Assembly: GCA_023653785.1 (NCBI GenBank)
Contig: JAMKCH010014246.1
Span: forward strand, 1 to 64,000
Origin: Ophioderma brevispina
Lineage: Eukaryota; Echinodermata; Ophiuroidea; Amphilepidida; Ophiodermatidae
Length of the DNA: 64,000 nt
Direction of reading: 5' to 3'
Within the stretch, counting starts at the first letter, position 1. Each line of letters opens with the position of its first letter. The notes under the pieces are model-generated. The model was given only the letters and a program-made list of their open reading frames with translations, made no database searches and was not told the DNA's origin. The position numbers and the translations under genes are program-made. This document shows positions 11,051 through 23,890 of the stretch, piece by piece.

Positions 11051-12264
11051 CTGCAATTTGTATGGGTAACAATTACATTTAGCACAGTTGTGAATAGGGG
11101 TTTGCAATACATGTATGTATAAAATTAAAAAAAAAAAAACCGAAAAGTTTGTTTCCCGGCATATTGGTGCGGATCCTAAGTGTCAAACCTCTCATCTAAA
11201 GGTAATTCATGGTTTCTTTCTTACTCCCTTTACGTTCTTCCATTCTCTTATACATCTAATTTTTAAGTAACATATCAAAAGTATGGTACAATCTCAGCTG
11301 ACCAATGTGTAAAAATTATGGCATTTCGACACTCTCGGAGTAATAGCCTTCAAGATTTACAAAATGAGAACTTTGTAGCATTAAGCATATTGCTTATTTC
11401 GTTCATTAGGCTACCCAAACTTGTACAGAAAATGTTCAATGACAAATAGATTGGGATCAGCAGCATGATAAAGCCTCAAACCGGTAACAAATGGTAATAA
11501 AGGAACGCTGACACTTTTCAGGATTTTGTTCAACAACCTATGAAAAACATGTCATAAGTCTTATTTTCAATCAATTTCTTAAACGTACTCAAGAAAAAGG
11601 GGTGGTTAATATTGGTATCAGGGCTCATTAAATACACAATTGAGATAAAAAAACTTGACTAACTCATTCTTCTAGTCCACAAGGGAAGTTTTTTTTTTGT
11701 TTGTTTATATGGAATTAAGCATCGAGGTCAGTTTCAAGGTCCATCCTGAGGAAATTAGTTCATATGTTACTTTTCAATTACACTTGGAAATGTAATTCTA
11801 CCCCCACGCACCCTTCCTAAAGGATATCTTTTGGAACTTTGGGCCAATTTAGTGTGTTACCAATATCTTTTTTACAACGCTTTTTTTTTTTAGATTCCTG
11901 CCTATAAATTACCATGCAATGAACCACTTGCATTGGCAGTTGCTCCCAAAGGTCAAACGTGAAACGTGAATACTCAAATCAGACCATGCACTTCAAAAAA
12001 CTGGGATTTTAATCGATACTGCAATTTAAAACATTGACATGTTGTATTCCCCAGGTTAGGGGTGTAACATAGGTGACGTGATGAGCCGCAAAAAAGTGGC
12101 CCAAAATGACGGTGTGTTCTGTGTCCAAGTATATCGAATGTAGTGCCAAAAATAAATTATAGCCAAAAAATCACAATGTCCTTTTGTTGTAACTTGCCTG
12201 CACACCAAAGTTATGCTGAAAAATTTGGTCTTGCCTTCATGGAGTATCGCACAAAATTGTTACC
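11051..12264. other. AT-rich unique sequence
   Basis: No exon or repeat copy was recognised. Confidence 0.4.
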
Positions 12265-12580
12265 ATATCACTCTATTATACCGATAACCTAAACCTTAAC
12301 CACTAACCCTCTAAAACATTCATCCTAAGTCTATCCTAAACCTTGATCCAAAACCTGATTCTTGTGTATCACCAAAATTCGTTACACAATATAAACCCAA
12401 CTCAAAACCCTAATCCTAAACCTAACCCTAAACCCCTAACCCAAACCCCAACCCTCAAACCAAGAATCCCAACCCTAACCCTAAAACCCTAACCTAAACC
12501 CCAACCCTCAAAACCCTAACCCTAACCCCAACCTTAAATTTTAACCCTAGAATTCATGACTGTGCTTACATGTAAGGTAG
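12265..12580. repeat. Degenerate interstitial telomeric block 1
   Basis: It has dense CCCTAA/CCCTAAAC/CCCCAACC variants, i.e. TTAGGG-type repeats on the minus strand, mixed with other bases. The internal position and degeneracy indicate an interstitial array, not a chromosome end. Confidence 0.7.
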
Positions 12581-12795
12581 AAACAAAATTTGGAAATGCT
12601 TCAAAACTGGCTTCCCCATTCACTAACTCCAGCACTAACCCTAACCCTAACTCAAGATAGGGAGGCCACAAAAGGAATGTTTCCAAAATGCTGTAATTTA
12701 TGTTTGTTCTCCATAACTAACCTTGCCCCAAACTCAGGGGTGTGTATTCTTCTGTTATTTGTTCCAGAGGCAGGGGAATAGGTTTTGTCTCTATT

Positions 12796-13031
12796 AGTGG
12801 AGCGGTTTGGACTGCAAAATTGTCGACAACCCCTCCCCTCGGTACAACAAAACGCAACCACTTCTATTCGAAAGATAGTAATAAATAATTCAAAAAAATG
12901 ATGGTTGTGGTCAAAAACTTTGGTGGCAGGGGTGTTTTTTTGGGTCAAAAAATCACGTTTTTGAGCTAAAAACTTAAGAATATCAAGATTTATTAATTTC
13001 TTAGCAAACCAAATTTTAATAATCATGTAAT
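12796..13031. mobile_element. Long-TIR element, left arm only
   Basis: It begins TAGTGGAGCGGTTTGGAC and is the inverted match of 13895-14117 over almost its whole length (for example ATGATGGTTGTGGTCAAAAA). It stops at the A-tract at 13032. Confidence 0.65.
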
Positions 13032-13052
13032 AAAAAAAAAAAAAAAAAAAAA
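13032..13052. repeat. A21 homopolymer at duplication junction
   Basis: It separates the end of one duplicated unit from the start of the next (TATACCCTATTATACC, compare 12265). Confidence 0.85.
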
Positions 13053-13445
13053 TATACCCTATTATACCTATAACCTAACCTTAACCACTAACCCTAAAAC
13101 CTTAATCCTAAATTCTAATCCTAAACCTTGCTCGAAATGTTATTCTTGTATCACAAAATCGTTACACCATATAACCCCAACCCTCAAACCCTAATCCTAA
13201 ACCCTAAACCCTAAGCCTAAACCCCAACCCTCAAACCCTAATCCTAAACCCTAACCCTAAACCCCAACCTTAAATTTTAACCCTAGAATTCATGACTGTG
13301 CTTACATGTAAGGTAGAAACAAAATTTGGAAATGCTTCAAAACTGGCTTCCCCATTCACTAACTCCAGCACTAACCCTAACCATTACCTAACTCAAGATA
13401 GGGAGGCCACAAAAGGAATGTTTCCAAAATGCTGTAATTTATGTT
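13053..13445. repeat. Interstitial telomeric block 2 and duplicated flank
   Basis: This repeats 12265-12715: the CCCTAA-like array, then CCCTAGAATTCATGACTGTG and TCAAGATAGGGAGGCCAC almost base for base. Confidence 0.75.
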
Positions 13446-14118
13446 TTAGCGGAGCGGCCGAGCCTTGAAAAGTGCTCTAGTTTTCGAGTTACCCCTCCCC
13501 ACCGTACAACAAAACACAACCACCTTTATTTGAAGGATAAATATATAAGATTTAAGAAAATGATGGTTGTGGTTGAAAAATTTGGTGGCAGGGATGATTT
13601 CTATGCTGAAAAATGAAATTTGGGCTGCAAGTTAAGCGAAATTATTATTTTTTAATTTTTTTTAAGGTAAAAATATTACAATCTTATTTTTATAGTATCC
13701 TTTTTGTTATTGATATAGGTTTTATACATTGCATAAAGGGTTCAGGTAAGACTCGTTGTGGTGACATGTGATAAAAAGGATGCTTTTTTTAGGAAAAAAG
13801 GTGATTTTGGGGCTAAAATTCTAGAACCTTTATATATTGTATAAAACAGAAATCTATAATATAAATGTCAGAGATTGATAGTATTGCACGATGATTAAAA
13901 TTTATTTTGCTAAGAAATTAATAAATCTTGATATTCTTAAGTTTTAGCTCAAAAACGTGATTTTTTGACCCAAAAAATGCCTCTGCCACCAAAGTTTTTG
14001 ACCACAACCATCATTTTTTTAAATTATTTATTACTATCTTTCGAATATAAGTGGTTGCGTTTTGTTGTACCGAGGGGAGGGGTTGTTGACAATTTTGCAG
14101 TCCAAACCGCTCCACTAT
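13446..14118. mobile_element. Long-TIR element, complete copy
   Basis: Ends TAGCGGAGCGG and CCGCTCCACTA, with arms of about 170-220 bases that are inverted copies. It sits inside the duplicated flank: the copy at about 12700-12715 reads ATTTATGTTTGTTCTCC and lacks it, giving an empty site. No transposase frame was found. The element type is not identified. Confidence 0.7.
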
Positions 14119-14230
14119 TTGTTCTGTGGATTTGGAAATTTACTCCATAACTAACCTTGCCCCAAACCCAGGGGTGTGTATTCTTCTGTTATTTGTTCCA
14201 GAGGCAGGGGAATAGGTTTTGTCTCTATAG
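14119..14230. repeat. Duplicated flank, second copy
   Basis: CCATAACTAACCTTGCCCCA through GGCAGGGGAATAGGTTTTGT matches 12710-12792. Confidence 0.75.
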
Positions 14231-14289
14231 TCATTTGGGATAAAATGTGGCAAGGAGGGGGAATGATTCCGATTTTCTTGAAAAATAGA

Positions 14290-14520
14290 CACCCCTGCAC
14301 AACCCTTCAAACCCTGACTCCAAACCCTACACCTTACTCCACCCTTAATCTAAACCCTAAATCCTACCCTAACTCTTACGCCTACCCTAACCCTTACTCT
14401 AAACCGTAACCCTTACTCCAACCTTAACACTTAATCCAAACCCTAACCCTTACTGCAAAAATCCAAACCCAAACCCTAACCCTTACTCCTGGACTCTAAT
14501 CCTGCTCATAATCTATCTCT
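14290..14520. repeat. Degenerate interstitial telomeric block 3
   Basis: Repeats of CCCTAA, CCCTTACTC and CCCTAACCCTTACT variants. Confidence 0.65.
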
Positions 14521-15035
14521 AACCTATGGCATGGATTTTTTTTCCAAAAATGTGATGCAAATGGTGTGTTAAAGCTGCACCTTTTTAGTACATACACCTG
14601 TTTTGACACTATTGCAAGGCAAGAAATCCATACACCGATATATGTCGTCACTCTAAAATTATAGTAAAATACCCCAAAACCAGGAGAGCTATACCATTCA
14701 ATTTCATTTTACTGCTTTTTTTATTACTTCCTGTGACAATCTGATTACTAAGCCAATATTTTTGCAGACATATATTTTTGTGCTTTTAAGCAGATTGTAC
14801 ATTTTCATGGGTGCACACACTCTGCATAATAAACATATAGTAAAATGCTTAATTTTCATAATTTCGCATGGTTTTATTTTCGCGGATGCCATGTGATCTG
14901 CAAATTCTGTGAAAATAAAAACCACCACAACAATTTCAGCTTATACAGTATCCCTCATAACCTATGACCTATTTGAAATTAACTATAACACCTTATCTAC
15001 TTTATTTCTTACAACACATGTTTGAAATTGGAAAT
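14521..15035. other. AT-rich unique sequence
   Basis: Nothing recognised. Confidence 0.4.
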
Positions 15036-15374
15036 TTAAGGTGCTTGTTCTGATTTACGGGTATCGTGTTCTCTGTTTGATACGAGGGGAGCCTTACACT
15101 CGCATGCACTTACCACCAAGTATCACGGAAAACAAACTTGCGGTTTTTATAGTAGAAGCAATAATACCAACTGCAAAGCCCTATTTGCTACCAGTGTGCT
15201 AATATTGACGGTTAACTATTACAGCAGTTTGTTGTGTCCAACTTCAGAAAGAACTTAATTTTGAGGCTTTACAGGAGGAGAATGGGAAAATGCAAATCTT
15301 CATCTGATATCAAGATTGATCCTACTTCTGTTTAAGTCAGGGTGGTCCCAAAGATGATTGCAACAAGTGTCAAT
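15036..15374. mobile_element. MITE family TTAA-2 copy
   Basis: It starts TTAAGGTGCTTGTTCTGATT and ends near GATTGCAACAAGTGTCAA. Internal blocks (AAACTTG.GGTTTT, GTGCTAATATTGA.GGTTA, CTGATATCAA) follow the order of 24307-24656. Confidence 0.65.
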
Positions 15375-15599
15375 AAATGGATTTTGACCCCCTGGGCATG
15401 CTTGGAAAATTGGGGAACTTGGGAACCATATTCCTGGGAAAATTTGCTGTTTTGAGGGCAATTTTGTCTTCGAAAAAAAGAAAAAAATATTAAAGGGAAA
15501 TTCTGCAATCTTGGAGGAAAATTTTGCAATCTTGGAGGGAAATTTTGATAAGTTTCCAGTGAATTTTTTTTGGCACTACCAGCTGATTTGCATCATATA

Positions 15600-15790
15600 T
15601 CGCGATGAATAACTAATCAACCAATCAGAGGCATGATAAGAAGAGCTAAAGGGGCGATACAGAAATATGGAAGGCCTATTCTGATTGGTTATTCTGAAGT
15701 TGGATCATGTTATCACATGTAATGACCCAATCGGGGATACTTTTAGAAAGGTGGAAAACCTCAGAGGTTAATACACTGCTATGGGAAGTG
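15600..15790. repeat. Repeat family CTGATTGG copy
   Basis: It contains CTATTCTGATTGGTTATTC and CACATGTAATGACCCAATC, matching 17870-17985 block by block. Confidence 0.5.
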
Positions 15791-16850
15791 CAATGAAAGA
15801 CCTACAATGTACCCTGTTATGAGTAAGTTATTCTACATTTAAATCATCCTTTGCATCCCAATTTTCAACCATATTCCACAGTTTTGCAGCACTGATAGAG
15901 TGAGTAGGCTTTACCGATTTCCCAAATTTGTTGTCTTCTCACTTATTTACGGTCCCCCAAAAGAAGAGTCATTTTCACCCAATTTTTGATCCTCAAATGA
16001 GTTGCTCTCATACAAATTTAAAATGTAATTTTCATCTACTTTTCAATTCCTGAAAAAAATCACTTACGTACCTTTTTCTGATTCTACATTAGAATCACAT
16101 CTAGAACTTAACAATAACCCAGTTCAACTTATATTAACACAGTTCAAACCATGAATAAAGCATACTAGAAATATTACATCAGTTTCAGAATTGACCTTGT
16201 CCTCATATTCAGTCCTTCAGAAATTATACACACACTACATCTATACTTCGTTCACCATCATACACGCAAGATTCTCAACTCTGAATTGATATATTACGGG
16301 GCACAATGAAAGCAAAATTAACACCGTAAATGTGGTGCATGATTGGGGTAATACGCATGCTTGTATCATGAGGAGCATGTGAAAAACAGATTCACTTTCA
16401 TTCACAGATTTCCCCAAAATGACAATTTTTTTGCCTTTTTGGTCATGAATGATGTATAGATCCCTTTTAACTAAGTTGATTAATTAGCCATACGTCACAC
16501 TGCTAACCATTACCATGTAATTAATCATCTCACTGATGAAAACTAGTTACATGTTTGCAGGTGTTTTTTTATTTTTACAATACCAGTGCATCACCTGCTT
16601 AGTATGGGGATTCTAGATACTACAGCCCCACTTGTTATCAAGACTTATTTTGCTTTCTCGTTTTTTTTTTCTGTATACCACTGGTGAAATTATTCTCTTT
16701 TTACTGCCGTCAGTGTGTTTTGCATCAGTGTTTCTAAATTTTCCAAAAAAAATAACCATGTTAAGCCAGGGCCACCTTGTAGAGAAGAAAACTCCTCAAC
16801 TCCCGCTCATCAATAGCATTTCGTATGCGAGCTTTGTGAATCAAAATTTC
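15791..16850. other. AT-rich unique sequence
   Basis: Nothing recognised. Confidence 0.4.
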
Positions 16851-16952
16851 AGGGCGTTTCTGTAACCTGACCAGGTTTACATGACCACTATGAATTCAAC
16901 AACCTTTACACAGTGGTCAGGTAACCAGCTCAGGTTATGGAAACACCCCCAA
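16851..16952. mobile_element. ~100-bp foldback MITE
   Basis: Arms GGGCGTTTCTGTAACCTGA and TCAGGTTATGGAAACACCCC are inverted, with an inner pair TGACCACT/AGTGGTCA. Confidence 0.65.
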
Positions 16953-16997
16953 ATTTCACCTTGTATTATAACTTCCAAATCTTAGTGTGTCAATATT

Positions 16998-17102
16998 TTG
17001 ATATAGCCCAATGAAAGCATAAGGCAGCTATTTGTGCCATACTCAAATAACATTACTATCAAATAGCTGCCTTATACTTTATTCCATATTAAGGGTTATA
17101 TC
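16998..17102. mobile_element. ~105-bp foldback MITE
   Basis: Strong inverted pair GCATAAGGCAGCTATTTG and CAAATAGCTGCCTTATAC, with outer TGATATA/TATATCA. Confidence 0.7.
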
Positions 17103-17152
17103 AGGACATTGCTCAGTGCATTGTGGGATTTTGGTTTAAAACATACTCTGAT
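17103..17152. repeat. Terminal fragment like MITE 9TSD-A
   Basis: GTGCATTGTGGGATTTTGGT followed by AAAACATACTCTG resembles the right terminus of that family. Confidence 0.45.
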
Positions 17153-17239
17153 GGTATCACAAGAAGCAGCAACTCATGCACCACTGATCAAATACTTGGT
17201 AATTTTTATTGCCACACACGGTTGTGCACTTAAATCGGT

Positions 17240-17625
17240 TGCTGTTCATTATTCTGAAGGTTTGTTAATCCGAACTTTTTTTTTATTCCAAAGGTTTGTT
17301 ATTCCGAATGTTCGTTTATCAGAAGTGTGTTTTCCGAAGGTTTGTTTATCCGAAGGTTCGTTGATCCGAAAATTAAATACGGTTCGTTGATCCGAAAATG
17401 AAATATGGTTCGTTGATCCGAAAATGGATAAGCTAAATGAATCTTATTTCATTTTTGGATAAATTAACCTTATTTGTTTTATCAGATAAACGAACCTTCG
17501 GATTAATGCACCTCCGGAATAATAAACCTTCCAAAAGGAAACTTCCGATAAACGAACCTTCAGAATAACAAATTTTTGGATAAACGAACCTTCGAAATAG
17601 CGATCCTTTGGATAAATGCGTAGAA
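17240..17625. repeat. Inverted minisatellite of GGTTCGTTATTCCGAA type
   Basis: The left half (to about 17425) carries units of 16-23 bases with CCGAAGGTTCGTT in one orientation. The right half carries AACGAACCTTCGG in the other, so the array is a large imperfect palindrome. Related units occur at 56255-56540 and 56935-57200. Confidence 0.7.
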
Positions 17626-17869
17626 CCCCTTAAATCTGCCAACATATCATTTAGTTTCTACACATATTCTGACCCTATTAGCCTTTTGTACACCCTAGCA
17701 CTACTAATTGATTGGTTAACTTGTAAGGTCATACATATGATGTAATGGCACAATTGTATTTTACCCTTGGCACCTAGTATGTATCATGTGCTTTATTCCT
17801 TCAATAGACTAAAAGCACATGATTCAGAGAAAAATGGCAATTTTTGTAAGAAAAGTTGTACAGGTGCAT

Positions 17870-17985
17870 ATGGATACATAGGGCTATTTTGATTGGTTAC
17901 TCTGAGGTTATAACATGTATGTTATATCATGTAATGGGCCAATCAGAGATACCGTAACAAAGGCGACAGACCTGAAGGAGTTAAA
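17870..17985. repeat. Repeat family CTGATTGG copy
   Basis: CTATTTTGATTGGTTACTC and GGGCCAATCAGAGATACCG match the family in reverse orientation. Confidence 0.5.
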
Positions 17986-20566
17986 CATTTAAATAGATAG
18001 CTTTAATCCATTCTGATTATATTCTATATCAAAATCAATGTATACAATAATGAATTAGATTACAATTAGACAGGACTTGGTGCACTGTCCCATTTTGCTT
18101 CATCAGAGTTGAATAACAACTTATTCACCTGTTATTTATCCAGAAACCGAGAAACAACAAACTCTACGCATCCCATGTTCTGACAATGAACGTTTCGATC
18201 CTACGCTGTTCTAAATATGCACCTCCGCTATCTTGGCCTGGCCTCTATTATAATTAGCAACTCAAAAGATTTCATGGTCTGTCTTAAGCGATGTTAATAG
18301 AAATTGGAGGTACTAACTTGGTCGAGTGTTTCCTTTCCAGCAATCATTACCTACAACTGATTCAGTCGTTTCAATTGAGGCTACCACCTCATCAGCAGTT
18401 TTACTCTACATATAATGTAGAGAGAGAGAGAGCAGGAGAATCACAATTTTAACACCGCGGCAAATCGTAATGGAAAGTAGCTTTCAAATCGTTACAGAAT
18501 ATTACTCCTCGTCTCAAAATCCTGGCCAATTCTAACAAGTTGATTTTTCTCTGGATGGATTTCCCCCTCTCTCTCTCACTACACTATACCATACCACATT
18601 GATTTTCTTGCATTTTGTCTTATGGGATTGCGCCATACTCTGTCGGCAGCCAAACCTGGTACATATTTAATTATGTTCACTATATTCCTCTCTGTCTATT
18701 TCACCAATGCCACACACACATACACATGGGCTAGGTAGAGTGATAGAAGGCACACACACACAATGCATATACAGCTATAGCAATAGGCGCCTTATACATG
18801 TATACCTTACTGCGTAGGTAGGGCCCTGTTTAACTCTAGCCGGCTAGCTAGCTAGCTGTGGTATAGTACTTCATCATATGCTGTCATACGATAACACTAT
18901 AGTTCTGTACATATATCCATATAATATTATCTCCCAATATGGAAATCAAAAAAATCATTCTAATCTATGTTTAGGTGAGAAAGATTATTAAACTCCCTTC
19001 AGTTTTCTACAGATTGCTCAAACACCTTAATTTATATTTTTTTTGCACAAAAAAATTTTACTCCCATTTTTTTTATAAATCACTCTTCAAAGAGTGTTTC
19101 TACTTAATCGCATATAAAGCCATGTCAGGTTACCTCTTACAATACCTATCTCAACCCTGTTAATTTTTAACTACCCTACTTTAACAACAATATGGTAACT
19201 CTTATAGTTATTACACTACCATATGCTACCCATACCTCTATATCCCTTCCATCTATCTCATGCGGATAACACCATGTGACACACGCTAAATGTCATACTC
19301 TTTAAAAACAGCATCTAATCCCCCATACCTTCATTCTGTGGCACCGTCGCCGCTCACGCTCCCGTCCTTCATCCAAATCCAAAACTCGTCCCCCTCTCCC
19401 TCTCATCTGCTAGTCGCCAAACACACACAACACACACATGCACATGTTCCGCTCGCCGGCGTTGGGAAATAAACTAGCACACACATCTTAGGTTGGACAA
19501 CCTGGCAGGGAATGAGGTTTGTACTATGCACGACACCGCTCCATTACCACACACGCTTTAATTCAACATCCGTTCAACGCGGCCTTTCATATACACAGCC
19601 TACACACTTGTGTGAGTGTGGTCTCTAGCTTTGCAGCCCACGTGTAGAGAACCTGTACAGTACAGTATACTAGCTGTATGCCTTCCGTTCCTACCCAACA
19701 CGCCCCCTTCTTGTGTCTTTAGTTACAAGTCCCTCTCTCTCTCTCTGTCCCTCTTCCTCATTTAAAGGTACATGTGGTGTACATGTACATCTTGATAAAG
19801 TAAAAAGTACACATGGATTAGTAGCCTTCTCAGCTCTCTCCCGGTGTTCAACTGATACATGCCATGTACACCACACGACGATATTCCTACATGCATTGAG
19901 TGAAGTGTACATGTACAGTAGCCAATTTAATTACAATTGTTCCTTTTTCTGTGTACACATGTATATGGGTTACTTTGGTCATTACATTAAAATTCCTGGC
20001 AACCTTTACAAGAGCGCTCAACCATAACACCACCTCGTAATATATCGGGCTTCAGTGATCTTATTATTCTGGGTTTGTTTTGCATTATCCATCGCCTGGC
20101 ACAATTGTAAATTCAATGACCTATTTTCCGTGAAAAAACAAACTAAATAAAATACATGACATGTTGGGGTAATTTGTTGATATTAACAGAAGCTGCTGCT
20201 CAACAGTGACGTTTTGGTAGGATGGTACGATAAAAACACCTATAATATTTTACCTTCCTGGTTTGAAAAACGAGATATGCTACTGATGTTGAAACATGTC
20301 GAAATTGAAACATGCATGTACAAGAAAATGCTTTCAGACCTACCATGTATCCGTGTGATCGCAAAACACACTGTGAAGCCTTAGACAGGAGGAATAATAT
20401 GAGAGTAATGTGGGATATCGTGGAATACTGTCCATCTCATATTGTTAACATGGATTGGTCATTTGTTTTAGAGTTTAAAAAAGAAAAATATTCAAAACAA
20501 TAATTACTACTATCCTACTTAAATAACCCAATTGATGGGTTAAAAAACAAAAGTACGTTGTATTAT
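17986..20566. other. Low-copy DNA with short microsatellites
   Basis: It holds (GA)n at about 18418-18434, CA-rich stretches near 18712-18765, CT repeats near 19736, and several TGTACATGTACA palindromes near 19770-19920. No exon could be supported. Confidence 0.4.
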
Positions 20567-20868
20567 TTAAAGGGGCATTTCTTGATCCACAACCTCAAAC
20601 CAGACTTACCTAAAAAAAGTTGAGATTTTTAAATCATTTTAACCATTAGCCTTAGTTATCAATGTACCTAATCTTATGAATCTTGCAAATTCATTTGTAT
20701 CTGTAGAAAATTTGCGATTTTGTATTTTCTGTCCGTAAATGGACATTAATTACAGCACAGTGGCCTATGAGAGCGTGGAAAACAAGCTTATTGCTCATAA
20801 CACAAAACTGCAAGAGAGAGATCAACCCAAATTTTGTGAATAAGCTTTTCTCATGGATATTTAGTTAA
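20567..20868. mobile_element. MITE family TTAA-3 copy
   Basis: It starts TTAAAGGGGCATTTCTTGAT. It is a reverse-orientation copy of 36287-36616 with the shared blocks TATTTTCTGTCCGT and CATAACACAAAACTGCA. Confidence 0.7.
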
Positions 20869-21618
20869 CAAATGAATAAAACAGAAGATGGTGGAATCAC
20901 AAAATCCACCTTGAACACAGAAAGTAAAAATTTGGCAAAATAACTCAATTTTGGGGCAAAATAGCCACAATATTTTTGGTTTCTCTACCCAGAAGAGTGT
21001 GATTCAATGTTCAGCACTGCTTTTAAAAAAGGTTCTTATGACACATGTTCAAAACAGGAATATTTAATATGATTTTAAAAAACAAACATTGGGAAAAAAA
21101 CCAATTTGAATAAGCAAGGAAGGCAAAGTCATATAAAAAATCAATCATTCAATCATTTAACTTAATTTATTGACCTGATGAGATGGAAACCTTCCCCTAA
21201 AACCTTTTTGAAGAGCATAGAAATAATGCATTCTGGAACCATTCCAACAAATGAAGGGAAATTTTGCAGAAGCAATGTGCATTTTGTCAAATAATGAGTC
21301 ATAGACTCAAATTCTTTTTTAAAATGCCCTTTCCTGAAGGATACATGGTAACACTACAATTTTTAACCATGCACTTAACATTTACAAAACTACTGTAACA
21401 TCAGAGTGCCAGGACATTTTTGAACAGAATGCCCAAAAAAGAAAAAAAAAAGACACACACAAAACAACAAATTTTAAGTCTCTTGTTAGTATCTATGTAC
21501 ATAGCACCAAATTTGAAATATCACATCTTCATGCTCTAATAAGCAACCACAAAGTTCAATTTCAGACAATTTGTCTACTGATAAGGAACCTAAATCGATT
21601 AAGTGTCATACTACATAC
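20869..21618. other. AT-rich unique sequence
   Basis: Nothing recognised. Confidence 0.4.
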
Positions 21619-21964
21619 TTAAAGGTGCCAACGAGAGATTTTTGGGCATCCATATATTTGTGGTTATATGTAGTAATTTCATATAGACCCCAATAGATTT
21701 CTTACATTGTATTTGGCTATGGAAATGCCTTTAAAGTGAAAACAAAAGGCGATTTTGATTTGCTTAATTTCAATATAAAACAGGCTGAATTTAGTATTTA
21801 TTCCTATAGTAAATTAGAATTTACATGTCACAATTTTTGTACCAAAAAATAATTCTCAGCTTAATTCTTTTCTTTTGTTAGAAAGCTTTTGCATTAGTGC
21901 AGATATCAGAATTTTTTTATATTTTTTATGGATACCTCATATGAAATCTCTTGTTGCACCTTAA
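21619..21964. mobile_element. MITE family TTAA-1 copy
   Basis: Ends TTAAAGGTGCCAACGAGAGA and AAATCTCTTGTTGCACCTTAA. It is about 345 bp and colinear with 34251-34596. Confidence 0.75.
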
Positions 21965-22664
21965 AATGGAATTTACAGAATGGACACTTAGTACAAAGAG
22001 AAAAGATCTCATAAAATAATGTACTTTGACTTCAAATCAAAATTACAAAACAAGGAAAAGAAGCCTCATGGTTTCATACCAAATAATCAATGTAAACAGT
22101 ATCAATTTCAGGATGTAAACCATACACACAAAATCGAGTGACAGGATCATAATGAAGTACGGTACTTGTAATAATAATATGCCACACATCTACTAATCCA
22201 CCCATATTTTGGGTATTATGATTTCAGTTTATATTAATTGGCGACCCATTTTTTTTTAAATAAAAACTCACAAATTTCATCGTGCAAAATTAGGGGACAT
22301 TGGTAATCATGAAATTACAAGAAAATAAGTTATTTTTATTATTATGAGGTGCTGTTGGTTAGTTGGTTGGTTTTCTTAACACCCACTGAGATGTTATTTT
22401 TGGAATAGACCTTTTTGAGCATAATGTCATCATATCACTACCGAAACGCAGGCATTAAGTCGTCTTTAGAACAAAAGTGGCTATCTACAGATGTAGCATT
22501 TGTATTGACGTCTCTAAATGAACAAGATGTGAGATAGGTTAATTTAATTTCAACAATTTCAACATTTAAACATGAAACACTTTCATCTATTATTATACTT
22601 GGGCGATACCTCTAGGAAAGGGAAAACATTCTTATTTTGCTCTTAACCCTGGAGTCTTACACCA
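21965..22664. other. AT-rich unique sequence
   Basis: Nothing recognised. Confidence 0.4.
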
Positions 22665-22850
22665 TTTCTTACAGTATCTCTGATTCGCTCATTACATGAT
22701 ATAAACTTCTTACAACCAATCAAAATAGACTCTCTATATATCTGTACAAACCTTTTAAGTTTTTCTTACAATGTCTCGGATTGGTTAAATACATCACATA
22801 GAGCTATGTCTAACCAATAAAATCAGTTGGTAGACCTGGAGGGGTTTCCC
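22665..22850. repeat. Repeat family CTGATTGG, best copy
   Basis: Ordered blocks: ACAGTATCTCTGATTCGCTC, AACCAATCAAAATAGACT, TCTCGGATTGGTTAAATAC and TAACCAATAAAATCAG. The repeated, inverted CCAAT/ATTGG motifs suggest a foldback. Confidence 0.6.
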
Positions 22851-22852
22851 AA

Positions 22853-23020
22853 AGGGCAAGAGTTCCATATGTACCCCCTTTAAAGTTCTACATGTAACAA
22901 ATTCTTTTTTGTTTTGGCCTTAGGGTTAGGGTTTGTTGTTAGTGTAGGCCATAAATAAAAAGACCTTGTTTCCTGTAGAATTTATAGGGGGGGTACATAT
23001 GGAACTCTTTCCAAGCAAAG
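22853..23020. mobile_element. Foldback MITE
   Basis: Arms AAGAGTTCCATATGTACCCC and GGGGTACATATGGAACTCTT are exact inverted copies. The middle contains GGGTTAGGGTTT. Confidence 0.7.
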
Positions 23021-23529
23021 TATTATACCTTGGTAGGGACACCAATTTCATCCCAGGTCTAAAGAAGTCATAATAATATGAAATAGTCTATCTTAACTGA
23101 CAAGAAAGCTTTGGATATACAGAAAAATAAGGCAATGAACATGATACCTCTCTACTTTAGTTTCACTTTTGGTCCACCCCCAACTTCGGCCATATCTCAC
23201 TTAGAGCATATCTCCCCCTTATGCATCAGTGCCCTTGCATACATGTTTGTATCTTAATTTTTTTTAAATCGCTCCCTAAAGTCAGTTTCCAACCTCCCGA
23301 ATCATCGTAGCAACCATACATTAACAATTGGAGCAGTCTTTCAAAATACACTAGTAACTGATACATCATAATCATTGTAACACAAACAAACATCACCTGT
23401 CCTTCAACGTAAAACAAATACTGTCAAAACAAAACAAATTTAAGCACATTTACACTTTTCCTGATAAAAACACCTGAATACAGGCCGAAACATCAAACAG
23501 TTAAAATAAGGGAAATTTCGCAAATCAAG
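23021..23529. other. Unique sequence downstream of the gene
   Basis: Nothing recognised. Confidence 0.35.
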
Positions 23530-23672
23530 CATATCAAGGGTTTAGAGCAAAAAGGCCCCATTTGCAATAGCTGCCAGGTGTTATATTTGGCAGGTATAAC
23601 ACATAATAACGACACAACTGACAAATGGCAGCTATTGCAAATGGGGCCTTCTTGCAGTAAACCCTCGATATG
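23530..23672. mobile_element. 143-bp foldback MITE
   Basis: Arms of about 47 bases: CATATCAAGGGTTTAGAGCA, then AAGGCCCCATTTGCAATAGC TGCCA, with the exact inverse at the right. It lies about 50 bases past the predicted polyadenylation signal. Confidence 0.75.
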
Positions 23673-23724
23673 AAATTGCCTTTACTAAACAAAATAACAA
23701 ATACAAAACAAATAAGATACATTC

Positions 23725-23730
23725 TTTATT
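23725..23730 (-). terminator. AATAAA polyadenylation signal of the minus-strand gene
   Basis: The minus strand reads AATAAA about 160 bases after the predicted stop codon at 23891. This supports the 23.9-kb exon being terminal. Confidence 0.45.
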
Positions 23731-23890
23731 GCAAGCACACCAAGTCACACAATAAGATGAAGGTGTCACCTCCCATCAACAAGCTCGGCGTTTCGCTGTC
23801 TTCATTGACGACGTGCTGACCTTTTTTCGTTGCGGAACCCCAATCTGCCACTACACTTCACCGGGCAGCTGATGGTTTGCTTAGATCACA

